Source: Flammeovirgaceae bacterium (lineage in GTDB: Bacteria > Bacteroidota > Bacteroidia > Cytophagales > Cyclobacteriaceae). Taken from it: DNA of 64,000 nt. Where the stretch lies: the NCBI GenBank assembly GCA_016709845.1, contig JADJMA010000019.1, forward strand, positions 32,419-96,418, given 5' to 3'. A program made the position numbers and the translations under genes. Below are positions 36,714-47,923 of the stretch, in pieces (position 1 is the stretch's first letter; each line of letters begins with the position of its first letter). The notes below the pieces were generated by a model. It searched no databases and had not been told where the DNA came from. It was given only the letters and a program-made list of their open reading frames with translations.

Positions 36714-39571
36714 ATGGAATCATTTCTACGCGAGTTAGCGGTACAACTGAATAAAGAAAATCCTTTGTGGGATTCTGTTACACTCGTGTTTCCAAACCGA
36801 AGAGCGGCTTTGTATTTCCGCAAACACTTGAGTGAAATTATAACACAACCCTTGTTTGCACCTAATCTGATTACCATTGAGGATTTTATTTCGGAGATGG
36901 CGACAGTGCGGGTGCCCGATAAATTAGAATTGGTGCATCGCCTGCACGCAAGTTATCAGCAGATAATCAACGCGGCTGGTACACGTAGTGAACCGTTCGA
37001 CCAGTTTTATTTTTGGGGTGATATGTTGCTTCGAGATTTTGATGAGTTAGATAAATACCTGGTGAATGCCGAGCAACTCTTCAAAGACCTTCGAAATCAA
37101 AAGGAACTTGATTCCAGTTTTGATTACCTCACCGAGGAACAACGAAAATTTCTGCAAGAATTTTGGAGCAGCTTTGATGAAACCCTGAATGAAAACAAAA
37201 AGAAGTTTATCGAGGTTTGGGTAAAGCTGTTCGAACTCTATAAAACATTTCGAGTACAGCTAGAAACTGAAGGTCTTGCCTATGTAGGCATGTTGCATAG
37301 AGCTGTAGCCGGATAAATTAAGATTGGAACTCTAAAACGAAATCCCACAGAATTAAAATTTGTTGGCTTCAATGCATTAACCAAAGCCGAAGAAAAAATC
37401 TTAGAGTACTTTGTTAGTCTTGGAAGCAAGGTATATTGGGATGGCGATGAGTATTATGTGAATAATGATTGCCAGGAGGCAGGGCGGTTCATTCGGGAAT
37501 ATCAAAAGCATCCTATTTTAAGAGATACATTAACTGTCGGGTTTCCTTCCAATTTCAGGAAGCAGAAGTCAGTGAAGTTGTTTAGTTCCCCACAGCCGGT
37601 AGGACAAACAAAATTAATGGCACAAATTATTGATGCCGAACTAAAAAAAGGCATGGTGCCTGAGGATACACTCATTGTTCTTCCTGATGAAAAATTGTTG
37701 ATGCCGGTGTTGCATGGTATTGCCGGAAGTGTGGAGAAGCTGAATGTAACCATGGGTTTTTCGCTCAGCAACACACCCCTGTTTAATTTGATTGAGCTGT
37801 TGGTAGAACTTCAGATAGCCAGACGAGAAGATTATTTTAATCACCGACAGGTGTTGGCATTGCTGAGTCATCCCTACATGGTAGCGGCTGGAGCACCGGA
37901 AGCCAATGCGAAGCGAAAAGAAATTTTGAATCATAACTGGACCCGAATACCAGAAAGCTTTTTGGCAACGGCTGTACCTGTTCATCGACTAATTTTCAAG
38001 AAGTCTTCACATATTCCACTTACGTATCTTATAGAAATTATTACGGAGATCGGATCGTTGGAAAGCCTTACTGATTTTGATCGCGAGTATGCTATCCAGT
38101 TTATGAAACTGCTAAATCGCATGGGGACAGTGGTAGGTAACTCAGAATCTGATGAGGAGGTGAGTACAAGAGAAAACAACAAATCGCTGAAATCATTTTT
38201 GCGACTATTAAAACAATTGGTAGGTGCCGACAAAATCGCCGTCACGGGAGAACCTTTAAAAGGCTTACAGGTAATGGGAGTGTTAGAAACGCGGAATCTC
38301 GATTTTAAAAATGTAGTAATTCTTTCGTTGAATGAAGGTGCCTTCCCGGCTTTCGGAAATAAAGGCTCTTACATTCCCTATAATATTCGCAAAGCCTATG
38401 GCATGCCTACTATTGAACATCAGGATGCCATGTATGCCTATTTATTTTATCGTGTGTTACAACGGGCAGAAAATATTTTTCTTTTTTATAATTCTGAGAC
38501 TGATGTGTTGGGGCAAGGTGAAATGAGTCGCTACCTGCAGCAACTGATTTACGAAAGTGGGTTGAAGTTGGAACGATTTGCATTGCATAACGCTATTCAA
38601 CCGGCAACCATCCATCCCATCACCATTCAAAAAGACGAAAAGATTTTATCCGCACTGGCTCAGTTGAATGTAGGCAACCGATACTTCCGTGGAATCTCTC
38701 CTTCAGTATTGAATATGTATTTGGAATGTCGGTTGAAATTTTATTTCAATTCCGTAGCACGCATTAAAGAGCCGAAAGAAGTGGATGAAGATATTGGTGC
38801 CATGGCGTTGGGTAATATCTTCCATGGCGTGATGGAGCGTTTTTATAAACAGCTTGCTGAAAAGAAAAAAATAATCTGGTTGAGCATGGTGATTTTGATG
38901 ATTACGAAATAGTATTTCATAAGCTCATCGATCAGGTTTTTTGTGATACGTATTATTTAGAGCCCGGCAAAAAAGTGATTTACGAAGGGCAGCGACTTAT
39001 TGTGCGCGAGGTGATCTGGAAATTTATTAGGCGCATTGTGGATTTGGATAAACAACGCACGCCTTTTGTGATGGAAGCAGTTGAACTATCGGGTTTACTT
39101 TATAATGCAAAGATTAAGCATGCGCCTGGCTTTGTGGTGCTGGGGGGTACGATCGATCGCGTAGATAGAAAGGGCGATGAAGTACGCATCATTGATTATA
39201 AAACCGGGCAGGATAAACTTGATTTTGAAGACATCCCATCTTTGTTTTTGCGAGACGAGAAAAACAGGAAGGCTGCTTTTCAAACTCTGGTGTATGCCTT
39301 GCTCTATAAAAATAATCGTGCCGTATCAGCGGCTGATACTAAAATTGTTCCTGGTCTTATTAACCGTCTTAATTTATTTAATGATTGATTTCAATTCGGG
39401 TGAAACATGAATAAACAATGGGTTGGCGATGCAAATGGATTGTTGCCCGAGTTTGAAATACATTTGAAAGAATTGTTAGAAGAAATTTTTGACCCTGCGC
39501 AGGTATTTGATCAAACGCCATTCATGGAAAAGTGCCGCTACTGCCCGTACCAGAATATTTGTTATCGGTAG
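36714..39571 (+). CDS. addB: AddB-like PD-(D/E)XK nuclease with Fe-S cluster, several frameshifts
   Basis: The fragments 36714-37316, 37320-38912, 38930-39388 and 39409-39571 join into about 950 residues. The N-terminus VTLVFPNRRAALYFRKHLSE is the inactivated-helicase strand of AddB (NRR.. in place of Walker A), then LQVMGVLETRNLDFKNVVIL (AddB helicase-like motif), SPSVLNMYLECRLKFYFNSV with the first cluster Cys, the nuclease core GGTIDRVDRKGDEVRIIDYK with TG following, and the C-terminal CRYCPYQNIC (three more cluster Cys). This arrangement is the iron-sulfur staple of AddB nucleases. Breaks near 37315, 38870 and 39385. It is translationally coupled to the AddA-like gene. Confidence 0.85.
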
Positions 39572-39723
39572 TAAGACTGCTGTATTGGGAGAGTGTCAGT
39601 ACTTGATGAGGTTTAAATTAGCTTAATCTATAACCAGACCCAGAATTCCCCATTCGAAAGTGACAGGAATTATTTCAAGATTCATCTATCTAACGCTACT
39701 AAAAATAATTGTTCTAAGAAATC

Positions 39724-39738
39724 ACCTCTGCCAGAGGT
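39724..39738. terminator. short palindrome between convergent addB and pdhB
   Basis: ACCTCTG (39724-39730), a single C, and CAGAGGT (39732-39738) form a perfect 15-base palindrome in the 198-base convergent spacer. There is no T-run, so this is a weak terminator candidate. Nothing else was recognised in 39572-39769. Confidence 0.3.
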
Positions 39739-39769
39739 CTACTTATTACGTTAAAAATGCAGTAAGATT

Positions 39770-40750
39770 TTAATCCCTGTACATCACCGCCTTCACCGCT
39801 TTTACCGTGCGGGCTACATTGGGCAAAATAGCTTCGATTAAGGTTGGTGCGTAGGGTAGGGGAACATCCAAACTATTTATCCGGTGTACCGGGGCGTCCA
39901 GATAATCGAATGCATGTTTCTGAACATGGTAGGTGATCTCTGTGGCTATGGATGATAACGGCCAGGCTTCTTCTACAACAACTAACCGGTTGGTTTTCTT
40001 AACCGATTCAACTACAGTGGCGTAATCAATGGGGCGCACAGAACGTAAATCAATTACTTCGGCTGAAATTCCTTCCTTTTCTAATTCCTGCGCAGCAGCC
40101 AGAGCAACCTTCATAATCTTACCAAAGGAAACAATTGTAACATCGGTTCCGCTTTTCTTAATATCAGCTACGCCTATAGGAATCAAATATTCTTCGGTGG
40201 GCACCTCGCCTTTGTCGCCATACATCAATTCCGATTCCATAAAAATAACCGGATCGTTATCGCGAATGGCTGTCTTCAATAAGCCTTTGGCATCGTACGG
40301 AGTAAAAGGAACAACTACCTTTAATCCAGGCGTGTTGGCAAACCAGTTTTCAAAATTTTGCGAGTGTTGCGAACTGAGCATCCCGGCATTACCGGTAGGC
40401 CCTCGAAACACAATAGGTACATTAAACTGCCCGCCCGACATAGAAAGCATTTTGGCTGCGGAATTAATGATCTGATCAATGGCCACCAAAGAGAAATTGA
40501 ATGTCATAAATTCTATAATGGGTCGCAGTCCATTAGACGCAGCACCCACACCAATGCCGGCAAAACCAAGTTCAGAAATAGGTGTATCAATGACACGATC
40601 GGGTCCAAATTCATCGAGCATGCCCTGACTTACCTTATAAGCACCGTTGTACTGGGCTACTTCTTCACCCATGAGAAACACACTCGGGTCTCTTCTCATC
40701 TCTTCGTTCATGGCCTCGCGTAGCGCGTCTCTGTATTGTATTTCTCTCAT
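39770..40750 (-). CDS. pdhB: pyruvate dehydrogenase E1 component, beta subunit
   Basis: I choose the internal ATG at 40750 (MREIQYRDALREAMNEEMRR), which matches the family start; an 8-residue extension to 40774 is possible. The protein has 326 residues, normal for E1-beta. Conserved blocks: FLMGEEVAQYNGAYKVSQGM, DTPISELGFAGIGVGAASNG, FRGPTGNAGMLSSQHSQNFE (His in the active-site channel), VIDLRSVRPIDYATVVESVK, and VVVEEAWPLSSIATEI. With E1-alpha (not here) it decarboxylates pyruvate using thiamine diphosphate. E1-alpha and E2 commonly lie elsewhere in Bacteroidota. Confidence 0.93.
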   Translation of the reverse strand: MREIQYRDALREAMNEEMRRDPSVFLMGEEVAQYNGAYKVSQGMLDEFGPDRVIDTPISELGFAGIGVGAASNGLRPIIEFMTFNFSLVAIDQIINSAAKMLSMSGGQFNVPIVFRGPTGNAGMLSSQHSQNFENWFANTPGLKVVVPFTPYDAKGLLKTAIRDNDPVIFMESELMYGDKGEVPTEEYLIPIGVADIKKSGTDVTIVSFGKIMKVALAAAQELEKEGISAEVIDLRSVRPIDYATVVESVKKTNRLVVVEEAWPLSSIATEITYHVQKHAFDYLDAPVHRINSLDVPLPYAPTLIEAILPNVARTVKAVKAVMYRD

Positions 40751-40844
40751 AGCTGCCATTAGTTTGGAAAGCACGTAAAAAAAGGGATCAGGATCATCAG
40801 GTTAAAGGGAATAGCCCGTTTTTTTCTAAAAAAAGGTATAGCAA

Positions 40845-40870
40845 CAAAAAACCCCGGTTTTGGCCGGGGT
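40845..40870 (-). terminator. rho-independent terminator of the OmpA/TPR gene
   Basis: ACCCCGG (40851-40857) and CCGGGGT (40864-40870) form a perfect 7-bp GC stem with a TTTTGG loop. Reading leftward, the stem is followed by a run of six T (complement of the A at 40846-40851). It lies 26 bases past the stop at 40896. The T-rich run on the other flank makes it possibly bidirectional. Confidence 0.85.
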
Positions 40871-40895
40871 CTTTTTATTATTATAAAGATCGAGA

Positions 40896-42669
40896 TTATT
40901 TCAATGCACTACGGAAAGATTCAGTAGTGGCAAACTTGGTAAATTCAAGATCAGTTAACGCCTTTTCTTTTAATGAAGAGTCGATTCTAACTGCGCTTGT
41001 AAGATTGCTAACCACGGCATCGCCATTACCTGAACGGGCTGCAGCAACGGCAGCTCCGTAGTAGGCTATTGCCATATTGCTGTTTTTGCTAGAAGCTTCA
41101 GCAAAAGATGACGAGGCGTTGCTAAAGTCTTTGTTAAGCAACTGCGCTAAGCCTTTGTTGAAAAGGTTAACATCAGTAGCTAAAGCAGAAGATGTAGAGC
41201 TAACCGCTGCGCTATAGTTTGCCATGTAGATTTCACAAGCTCCTTTTACGCCATTAACACCACGGGTAACATCGTTATTAGCACCCTGCAATGCTTTGGT
41301 AGCATGGCTGTATGCTTTATAAGGATTTCCTTTCCATAATGAAATAGTGGCCAGGTTGGCATGTACTTCTGACGTCTCTTGCATTTTTGCTGCAATATCC
41401 AATTGGGCAGAAGCTTTCTCAGCATATTCTGAAGCGCGGGCAGGATTTTCCATAGCCAACGCGATGTAAGCAGCGCCTAAGTTATTGTGTGCATTCCAGT
41501 GGCTTCCTTTTTTGGTAGCTGCTTCGTAGATCGCTGCCTTCTCTTCGTTTGAAGGAGTAAGCGTAGCAGAGTACATCAATTCTTCAAAGCTCAAGGTATC
41601 AGACTTAACCTGACCAGCTGTGATTTGCTTAGCAAGTACTGAAATTTCAGCATCCGTCTTCTTATCCTTAATCGTCAAGATCTCAGTTTTAGCAGCACGC
41701 AAGCCAGGATAAACATCTTTGAAAACTTTGTTGTAAGTCTTCAACTTCTTCATTTGCTTTTCCTGGTCTTCGAAAGAACCACCACCATTGATGATGTTTA
41801 GATATTCAGACTTTTGATCTGATGTTATGCCTTCATAAGTAGCCAACGAGTTTTTGAATTCTGACCAATCATCAACGACAGGCTTCAAAATGAATTTAAC
41901 CTCATCGGCCATGCCTTGATAATCGTATTTCTTCATTTGTGCACGGTAGTACTTTTCGATAGCAGCAGCGCGCTCTTCAGAAAGTTTGCTATTTATTCTC
42001 TCAGCACCTTCAGGAGAGTGAGTACCGGTGATGGTTACAGTGCGGGTTACGTTTTTAGCAGCGATATAAGCATCTAATTGCTTTCCTTTAGCCGCTTTAG
42101 TTTCTGAAGTACGGAGTACCGAACGGCCTCTTTCAAAAATGAAATCAGGGATGACAACCGGAACCAGTTCTTCCTGGTTGTTGTAAACCAGATTCTGCGA
42201 AAGCAGCATAATATGAATTTTGAACCAACTTGGAGGTAGTAATTATTCCAGTAGCAACAGGCATGCGGGGAGTAGTCTTAGACTTTGTTCCTTTTGAAGC
42301 AACACCTTGTACTTCCACGGTTCCTACTTTATAAGCATCCTGGTAAGGAAATGAAAATGCTTTTGACACTTTTACTTCTTCCGTGCCACTATTTGGATAG
42401 TCTTCAGACCGGTAAGCAGCCGGATCTAAAGCAAGTTCATTTTCGCCATACTTATAAAAAGTATTGATCGTATAAACTGTTCCTTTCTTTAACATTTTAA
42501 TTGGAAGATTTCCAGCCAAATCAAAGTTTACCGTGTCTTTGTGAACCTCAAGCGGGTTCGGTGCCACTTCTAACTTTTGCTCTTTGGCCGCTTTGATCAT
42601 TTGAGGTAGCGTACAGCTCGTGAAGGAGAGGGCTCCAATGATCAGGAATGCGTAGAATAATTTTCTCAT
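40896..42669 (-). CDS. outer-membrane lipoprotein with OmpA-like domain and TPR-like repeats, one frameshift
   Basis: Fragments 42669-42145 and 42209-40896 join at about 42200 into about 590 residues. The N-terminus MRKLFYAFLIIGALSFTSC is a lipoprotein signal with Cys at 19. The middle segment VVIPDFIFERGRSVLRTSET, KQLDAYIAAKNVTRTVTITG and HSPEGAERINSKLSEERAAA is an OmpA-C-like peptidoglycan-binding region. The C-terminal 250 residues are alanine/serine-rich TPR-type helices (for example NAHNNLGAAYIALAMENPAR, HANLATISLWKGNPYKAYSH). It is likely an outer-membrane protein that ties the envelope to peptidoglycan or scaffolds partners. It ends at a strong terminator. Confidence 0.85.
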
Positions 42670-42787
42670 GGTTTTGATTTAATAAGTTTCCGTAAACGAG
42701 GTGCAAAAGTTAACCTTAAACCCTTTTTTCTGCAATAATAGTCAAAAAAATAACACGGCTATCGCGGAAACTAGGTAGATCACCCGC

Positions 42788-42795
42788 TATATTTG
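42788..42795 (+). promoter_or_regulatory. candidate -7 promoter element (TATATTTG)
   Basis: Exact TAnnTTTG match, 69 bases before the PspC gene start at 42864. The leader would be about 62 bases. Confidence 0.4.
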
Positions 42796-42863
42796 CAGAG
42801 AGGGTTTTAAGTCGGTAAAAGGACTTTTACTCAGGTAAACGGAAGTATTTCAGCTTAATTTAT

Positions 42864-43097
42864 ATGAATATGAAGGGTTTGATAGGCGAAATTCAACTTT
42901 TTTTTGAGAATCAGGCCTTTGGCGTTTGTACAGCCTTGGGTGACAAAATGGGTGTTGCCACCTCCTCGATCCGACTTTTTTTCATTTATGCCTCCTTTCT
43001 TACCTTCGGTTCGCCACTGATTATTTACATGTCCCTGGCCTTTATTCTTAATATGCGCAGCCATTTGCGCAGGCGAAGTACCATTTGGGATTATTAA
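42864..43097 (+). CDS. PspC-domain small membrane protein
   Basis: A 77-residue protein with the PspC signature ENQAFGVCTALGDKMGVATS and SIRLFFIYASFLTFGSPLII followed by a second hydrophobic stretch, MSLAFILNMRSHLRRR; one or two transmembrane helices and a basic end. PspC proteins sense or support envelope stress (phage-shock response). It is a stand-alone copy, with no PspA/PspB in the window. It ends 4 bases inside the convergent glycosyltransferase gene. Confidence 0.85.
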   Translation: MNMKGLIGEIQLFFENQAFGVCTALGDKMGVATSSIRLFFIYASFLTFGSPLIIYMSLAFILNMRSHLRRRSTIWDY

Positions 43098-44107
43098 AAT
43101 CTCAAAGACTTAAAGGTCCTCTTTCCTAAAATGAAGAAATCAATCGTTAACAAGCGAGGATATTGTTGCGAAACCCGGTAGGGTAAACTGGCCAGTTGTT
43201 TTCTTTTTTTAAGATCCGTCCTCAAATTTCCAAAGAATTTGAGATGAGCTTTGATTACCGCCCAGGCATCTTTGGGCGACCCTTGAATCAAAAACACGAA
43301 TGAAGCGGTGTAGTCCAGAAAAATTCGAAGGGGAAGTTTCCACCAAAGGCTATGCGATGGTAAATTTTTTATTAACAGGCTTAACCCATTTCTAAAGTTC
43401 AAGAATGTTTTTCTTGGATTTGATTTATCCAAGGTTCCACCCCCAACATGGTAAACCTTACTTTCGGCTACATAGTTAACCTGGCGGCCAGCTCTATTCA
43501 ATCGCCAACATAAATCAATTTCTTCCATGTGAGCGAAAAAGTCTTCGTCTAATCCACCCGAAGCATGAAAATCTTTGGATCGGATAAACAAGCAGGCACC
43601 TGTTGCCCAGAAAATACTGCGGTTGTCATCATATTGACCTGTATCCTGTTCCAGTTTATTAAAAATCCTTCCTCGACAAAATGGATAGCCCAGCATATCA
43701 ACAAACCCACCGGCTGCACCCGCGTATTCGAAATAATCTTTTTTATTATAGTAGAGTACCTTGGGTTGAGCCGCTGCCAGCGAAGGATTTGCCTTAAATT
43801 CCCGGATAATGGGCGCGATCCATCCGGATGTAACTTCTACATCAGAATTAAGAAGTACAAAATACTCGGCCTCAATTAACTTCAGAGAATAATTATAACC
43901 GCCACAATATCCGAGATTCTTTTTAAGCCTGATTATTTCTATCGAACCTGCATATTCATTTTCAAGGAAGGCGATTGAATCGCCTGTGGAAGCATTGTCG
44001 GCTACAATAATTTTTGCATCGCCACTGTGGGCAAGTACGGACGGGAGGAATTGTTGTAGAAAATTTCTTCCGTTAAAGTTAAGAATGACAACCGCTACCT
44101 CGGTCAT
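43094..44107 (-). CDS. family 2 glycosyltransferase
   Basis: Open 337-residue GT-A fold enzyme: VVILNFNGRNFLQQFLPSVL, VADNASTGDSIAFL (nucleotide binding), VLLNSDVEVTSGW (the DxD-like metal motif region), and ATGACLFIRSKDFHASGG with GLDEDFFAHMEEIDLCWRLN, the acceptor-site ED-like motif. The C-terminus holds one amphipathic helix region and a basic tail. It transfers a sugar in cell-surface glycan synthesis; the acceptor is unknown. It starts with an overlap of 4 bases (ATGA-type) with the ybaB gene, so is translationally coupled. Confidence 0.88.
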   Translation of the reverse strand: MTEVAVVILNFNGRNFLQQFLPSVLAHSGDAKIIVADNASTGDSIAFLENEYAGSIEIIRLKKNLGYCGGYNYSLKLIEAEYFVLLNSDVEVTSGWIAPIIREFKANPSLAAAQPKVLYYNKKDYFEYAGAAGGFVDMLGYPFCRGRIFNKLEQDTGQYDDNRSIFWATGACLFIRSKDFHASGGLDEDFFAHMEEIDLCWRLNRAGRQVNYVAESKVYHVGGGTLDKSNPRKTFLNFRNGLSLLIKNLPSHSLWWKLPLRIFLDYTASFVFLIQGSPKDAWAVIKAHLKFFGNLRTDLKKRKQLASLPYRVSQQYPRLLTIDFFILGKRTFKSLRF

Positions 44108-44439
44108 CCCATCAGGTTGCTTAAGTCCATACCCGGAATATTCGGAAGCATTCCTTCCGTAGCTTTCTTCAATTCTTCTTTAGCAAGAATTTCTACTTCT
44201 TCCAGTGCCTTATTGACGGCCGCTATTATCAGATCCTGTACAAGTACTTTATCTTCGGCACGCAATGTAGCCGGATCAATATCTATCGAGATCACTTGCT
44301 TCTTGCCGTTGACAATCACCTTCACCATGCCACCGCCTGATTCGCCACTGGCATTTACACGTACCAAATTATCCTGGGCATCCTTTATTTTTCCTTGCAC
44401 CTCTTTCATCTTACCCATCATCTTCATCATATCAAACAT
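44104..44439 (-). CDS. ybaB: nucleoid-associated protein of the YbaB/EbfC family
   Basis: Open 111 residues with the YbaB pattern: KMKEVQGKIKDAQDNLVRVN, ASGESGGGMVKVIVNGKKQV, ISIDIDPATLRAEDKVLVQD and LIIAAVNKALEEVEILAKEE. It binds DNA as a dimer. In many bacteria ybaB lies with dnaX-recR, which are not here. A candidate -7 element lies 25 bases upstream. Confidence 0.93.
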   Translation of the reverse strand: MFDMMKMMGKMKEVQGKIKDAQDNLVRVNASGESGGGMVKVIVNGKKQVISIDIDPATLRAEDKVLVQDLIIAAVNKALEEVEILAKEELKKATEGMLPNIPGMDLSNLMG

Positions 44440-44463
44440 AGCCGTATTGGTTGGTTAGAAATG

Positions 44464-44471
44464 CAAAGGTA
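44464..44471 (-). promoter_or_regulatory. candidate -7 promoter element (TACCTTTG) for ybaB
   Basis: On the minus strand TACCTTTG matches TAnnTTTG exactly, 25 bases before the ybaB ATG at 44439, within the 47-base gap after the T9SS gene. It could allow ybaB and the glycosyltransferase to be expressed separately from the hisS-hutH string. Confidence 0.45.
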
Positions 44472-44486
44472 AAGATTTCAATCCGC

Positions 44487-46417
44487 TTACTTGGTGGTCT
44501 TAAGAATTACCACGGTGCTGCCAACCGAAAGGCTACGCCCGGCAAAATCGCTAATCTGGGCCCGCCACACATAGGTTTCTTCGGGTAGCAGCCTTCCATT
44601 ATTAGTGCCATTCCAGGGTTCATTTTTATCAGAATAATAAACCATCGTACCCCACCGGTCGAATATCTTTAACTCTAACTTTACTATATACTGCCCTTGA
44701 ACGGTAAAGGTTTCGTTTTCAGGAGGGCCTGAACCATCAGGCGTAAAAGCGGTGGGATAAAAAAGATTTACCTCTTTGGTAACAACCAACCTGTTAGAAA
44801 CTGAATTAATTAATCCGACTTCCACGGGTTGTGCGATGATTTGATATTGAACGACCTGATTAATAGCATCGGGTTGATCATCCACCCACGTGGTGTCTGT
44901 TCCCATGTTAATGGTCTGCATCAATCCACCACTTTTATCAAATTTTTCAATCCGATAATTTGTAACGCCATTGCGCCAACCTTTCAGTCTCGTCCATTTC
45001 AGGGTTATTACATTTTTGTTATCCATGGAAGATAATAACCGGATGGGGCAAACAAGATCTCCGGCTAAGCTCGCATTCCCACACAAGTCACCATAGTTTA
45101 TCCGATAACAGAAATTGCCTTCTGTGGTATATTCGGTATCGGTAAAATCCTGATTGATTGTTTTTCCTGCAAGGCCAAAAACTGAGTTGTTTTGATTTCG
45201 GAGCACGGCATACTCTTGTACTGTGAATAATGGATCTTGCTGCCAGGTTAATTGAACTCCATTCGATCCAACCACCGATGACGTGTTGGTGATGGCAGAG
45301 GGGTTTACTGTTGTAAAGGCTTCGCCACATTTTTCAAGCGAGGTACTTTGGGTGCCCCCGGCATAGTGGTTAATGACTTGATAACAATAGTTGGTTTTAC
45401 AAACCACATCCACATCATTTAACGAAGAGGGCGCTCCAGGTATAATCGTATAGGAAGCTCCGTTTCGCATAATTTCTGTAGAGAGAACTCCGTTGGCCGC
45501 GCTGGCCCAGGTTAACCGATTAAAACCGTTTTGAATAGCGAGATCAAAATTATGACTACACACAGGTTGTGAGTAGGTATTCAAACCCGTGCACGGATCA
45601 AAAGAACTTAACCGAAAGCAGTAAAAATTATCATCGGTTTTAAGATTTGGAATGGTTAGCGTACTAACTCCATACAGCGTTTGAAATTGTTGAAACGTGG
45701 TGCCATTGTTAACCGCAATTTCCAGTTTGTATTGAATATTTTGTTGTGGGGTAAAATCGAGCTGGATGGATGAAGCATCTAATATCGTTAATGCATTGAG
45801 CTGTGGAGTGGGCAGCACGGCTAAAGAAGTAAAAGGGAGAATTTTGGCAGAACAATTATTGGCGGCATTCAGATCCTTTCCTTTTACGCTAATGTTGAAC
45901 GTAGAGGCTACCCCATAACTATGATTAGCGGTTTGGTTGTTGCTATTCGGTATAACCGTTTTGTTAATCCCATCATTATTAAAATCAATGGCGTATTGAT
46001 CGTAATTTTATCTGTAATTTTATGGAAGTCTGCAAACCTGAGCACGTGTAGATTTCAAATTCGGGTTGTATGTCGGGGTCAACGGTGATCGTAATATCAT
46101 CGGCACCAATATTCTGATAGAGCACAGTGAGTTTGAACGTACCGGCTTGTGGATAGGTAAGGGTGAATTGGTTTTGTTGTGGCGCAGTGCCGTTGCCGGC
46201 ACCCATTAAACAGGGCTTTCCGGCCGTACACTCCCCGGTAGTGATCAGGTTGGTGTCTAATATAGTTACTGTAAACGGGGCACAACCTTTTTACTTCATC
46301 TACCTGAAAACGCCCCAGCCGACTGACGTATTGTGCCTCCGTGGCAACAACGGCCATCAAACTAAATAAGCAGGTAAGAATCAGGTTTTGTTTCACTACT
46401 GAAATTTCAAAATTCAA
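44487..46417 (-). CDS. T9SS-exported protein with gliding-motility-associated (type B) C-terminal domain, frameshifted
   Basis: Fragments 46417-46097, 46206-45985 and 45818-44487 (with the 166-base bridge) give about 640 residues: a signal peptide (LILTCLFSLMAVVATEAQ), a PKD-like module (LTYPQAGTFKLTVLYQNIGA), several fibronectin-III-like beta domains, and a C-terminal domain with YPTAFTPDGSGPPENETFTV, LKIFDRWGTMVYYSD and TYVWRAQISDFAGR. That last domain is the type B secretion signal of the type IX system (TIGR04131). The protein is therefore probably delivered to the cell surface or secreted. Breaks near 46285, 46030 and 45950. It overlaps the hutH stop by 11 bases. Confidence 0.88.
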
Positions 46418-47903
46418 GCGTACAGCTTTTCAAAAACTTTTCGGCATTTACCATATCCGGATGTAACGCTCGGTCTGTTTCTATAAACGGAACAACGTCT
46501 CGGAAAGTATTAACAAATTTCTCTAACCGCGCAGATGTTTTTAATGGCTGTCTAAAATGTAAAGCTTGTGTCGCGGTGATAAGTTCAATCGCCAAAATGG
46601 AATAAAGATTATTTACCACCCGATACGCTTTGGTAGCCGCGTTGGCACCCATACTTACGTGATCTTCCTGTCCGTTGGAAGACACGATCGAGTCAACCGA
46701 TGCGGGCGAGCAAAGTTGTTTATTCTGGCTTACGATTGAAGCGGCTGTGTATTGTGGGATCATCAGGCCCGAGTTAATACCCGGATTGGCCACAAGGTAA
46801 TTTGGTAACTCCCGGGAACCTGAAATGAGTTGATAAGTTCTTCGTTCTGAGATGCTTCCTAATTCGGCCAAAGCGATGGCCAAAAAATCCAAGCCTAACG
46901 CCAACGGCTGACCATGAAAATTTCCGGCCGAAATAATTTTATCCTCATCAACAAAAATGTTTGGGTTATCGCTAACTGAATTAATTTCCGTGAGGATGGT
47001 TTGCGTTACGAACTGAATAGTATCGTCACTGGCACCATGTACCTGCGGCATGCACCGGAACGAATAAGGATCCTGCACATGCTTTTTGGGCTGGTTGATA
47101 ATATCACTTCCGGTTAACAGATTTTTAATGTGAGCCGCAACGTTCACCTGACCCTGATGAGGCCTGATTTTATGTACTTCTGCTTCGAAGGGTTCAAGGC
47201 GGCCATCAAAGGCATCGAGGGAAAGTGCTCCGATCATATTAGCGAGCGTCAATAGCCGTTGGGCATGTAACAAACACCAGGCACCGTAAGCACTCATGAA
47301 TTGTGTTCCGTTCAATAAGGCTAATCCTTCTTTCGCTTTAAAGTGAATGCGTTGCCAACCCAATAGATGTAGGATTTCACCACCCGGATAAATCTTACCC
47401 AAATAATGAGCCTCACCAAGTCCAATCAATGGCAGCGAGAGATGAGCGAGCGGAGCTAAATCACCCGAGGCGCCCAACGAACCCATTTCATAAACACGTG
47501 GCAACACACGCTGATTAAACATATCGACAAGTCGCTCTACCGTTGAAAGTTGTACACCCGAATAACCATAGGAGAGCGACTGCACTTTTAAATACAGCAT
47601 CAACAAAACAATTTCGCGAGGCACTTCGGGTCCAGTGCCGCACGCATGCGACTTCACCAGATTCTCCTGTAAGGTTTCTAATTTATCTTTTGGAATGTGT
47701 TTGTCGTACAGCGAGCCAAAGCCTGTATTGATTCCATAAATAGGATGAGCCGTAGCAGCCAGTTTGGTGTCTAAATAATCCCGGCAACGGGTAATTTGCT
47801 GGCGCGAGTTTTCTGACAACCCAATCTTGGCATGACCATGAAGTACAGCATCAAGCTCTTGAAGGGTAAGGGGTTTGTTTGATATGGAGTGTGTGGTTTG
47901 CAA
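46407..47903 (-). CDS. hutH: histidine ammonia-lyase
   Basis: Open 498 residues. The MIO cofactor triad Ala-Ser-Gly is at 145-147 within GSLGASGDLAPLAHL; Tyr56 (PIYGINTGFGSL) is the catalytic tyrosine. Other conserved blocks: GNFHGQPLALGLDFLAIALA, ELPNYLVANPGINSGLMIPQ and NGQEDHVSMGANAATKAYRV. The enzyme converts histidine to urocanate and ammonia, the first step of histidine use. No other hut genes are in the window. The hisS gene ends 21 bases upstream in the same direction. Confidence 0.95.
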   Translation of the reverse strand: MQTTHSISNKPLTLQELDAVLHGHAKIGLSENSRQQITRCRDYLDTKLAATAHPIYGINTGFGSLYDKHIPKDKLETLQENLVKSHACGTGPEVPREIVLLMLYLKVQSLSYGYSGVQLSTVERLVDMFNQRVLPRVYEMGSLGASGDLAPLAHLSLPLIGLGEAHYLGKIYPGGEILHLLGWQRIHFKAKEGLALLNGTQFMSAYGAWCLLHAQRLLTLANMIGALSLDAFDGRLEPFEAEVHKIRPHQGQVNVAAHIKNLLTGSDIINQPKKHVQDPYSFRCMPQVHGASDDTIQFVTQTILTEINSVSDNPNIFVDEDKIISAGNFHGQPLALGLDFLAIALAELGSISERRTYQLISGSRELPNYLVANPGINSGLMIPQYTAASIVSQNKQLCSPASVDSIVSSNGQEDHVSMGANAATKAYRVVNNLYSILAIELITATQALHFRQPLKTSARLEKFVNTFRDVVPFIETDRALHPDMVNAEKFLKSCTLEF

Positions 47904-47923
47904 ATCGGGTTTGTTTTAGGATA

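Noticed and set aside
44461..44486. tRNA or other RNA gene in the gaps of the hisS-ybaB string
   Set aside because: The gaps are too short (at most 47 bases) and no cloverleaf or CCA end was seen; no tRNA was found elsewhere either.
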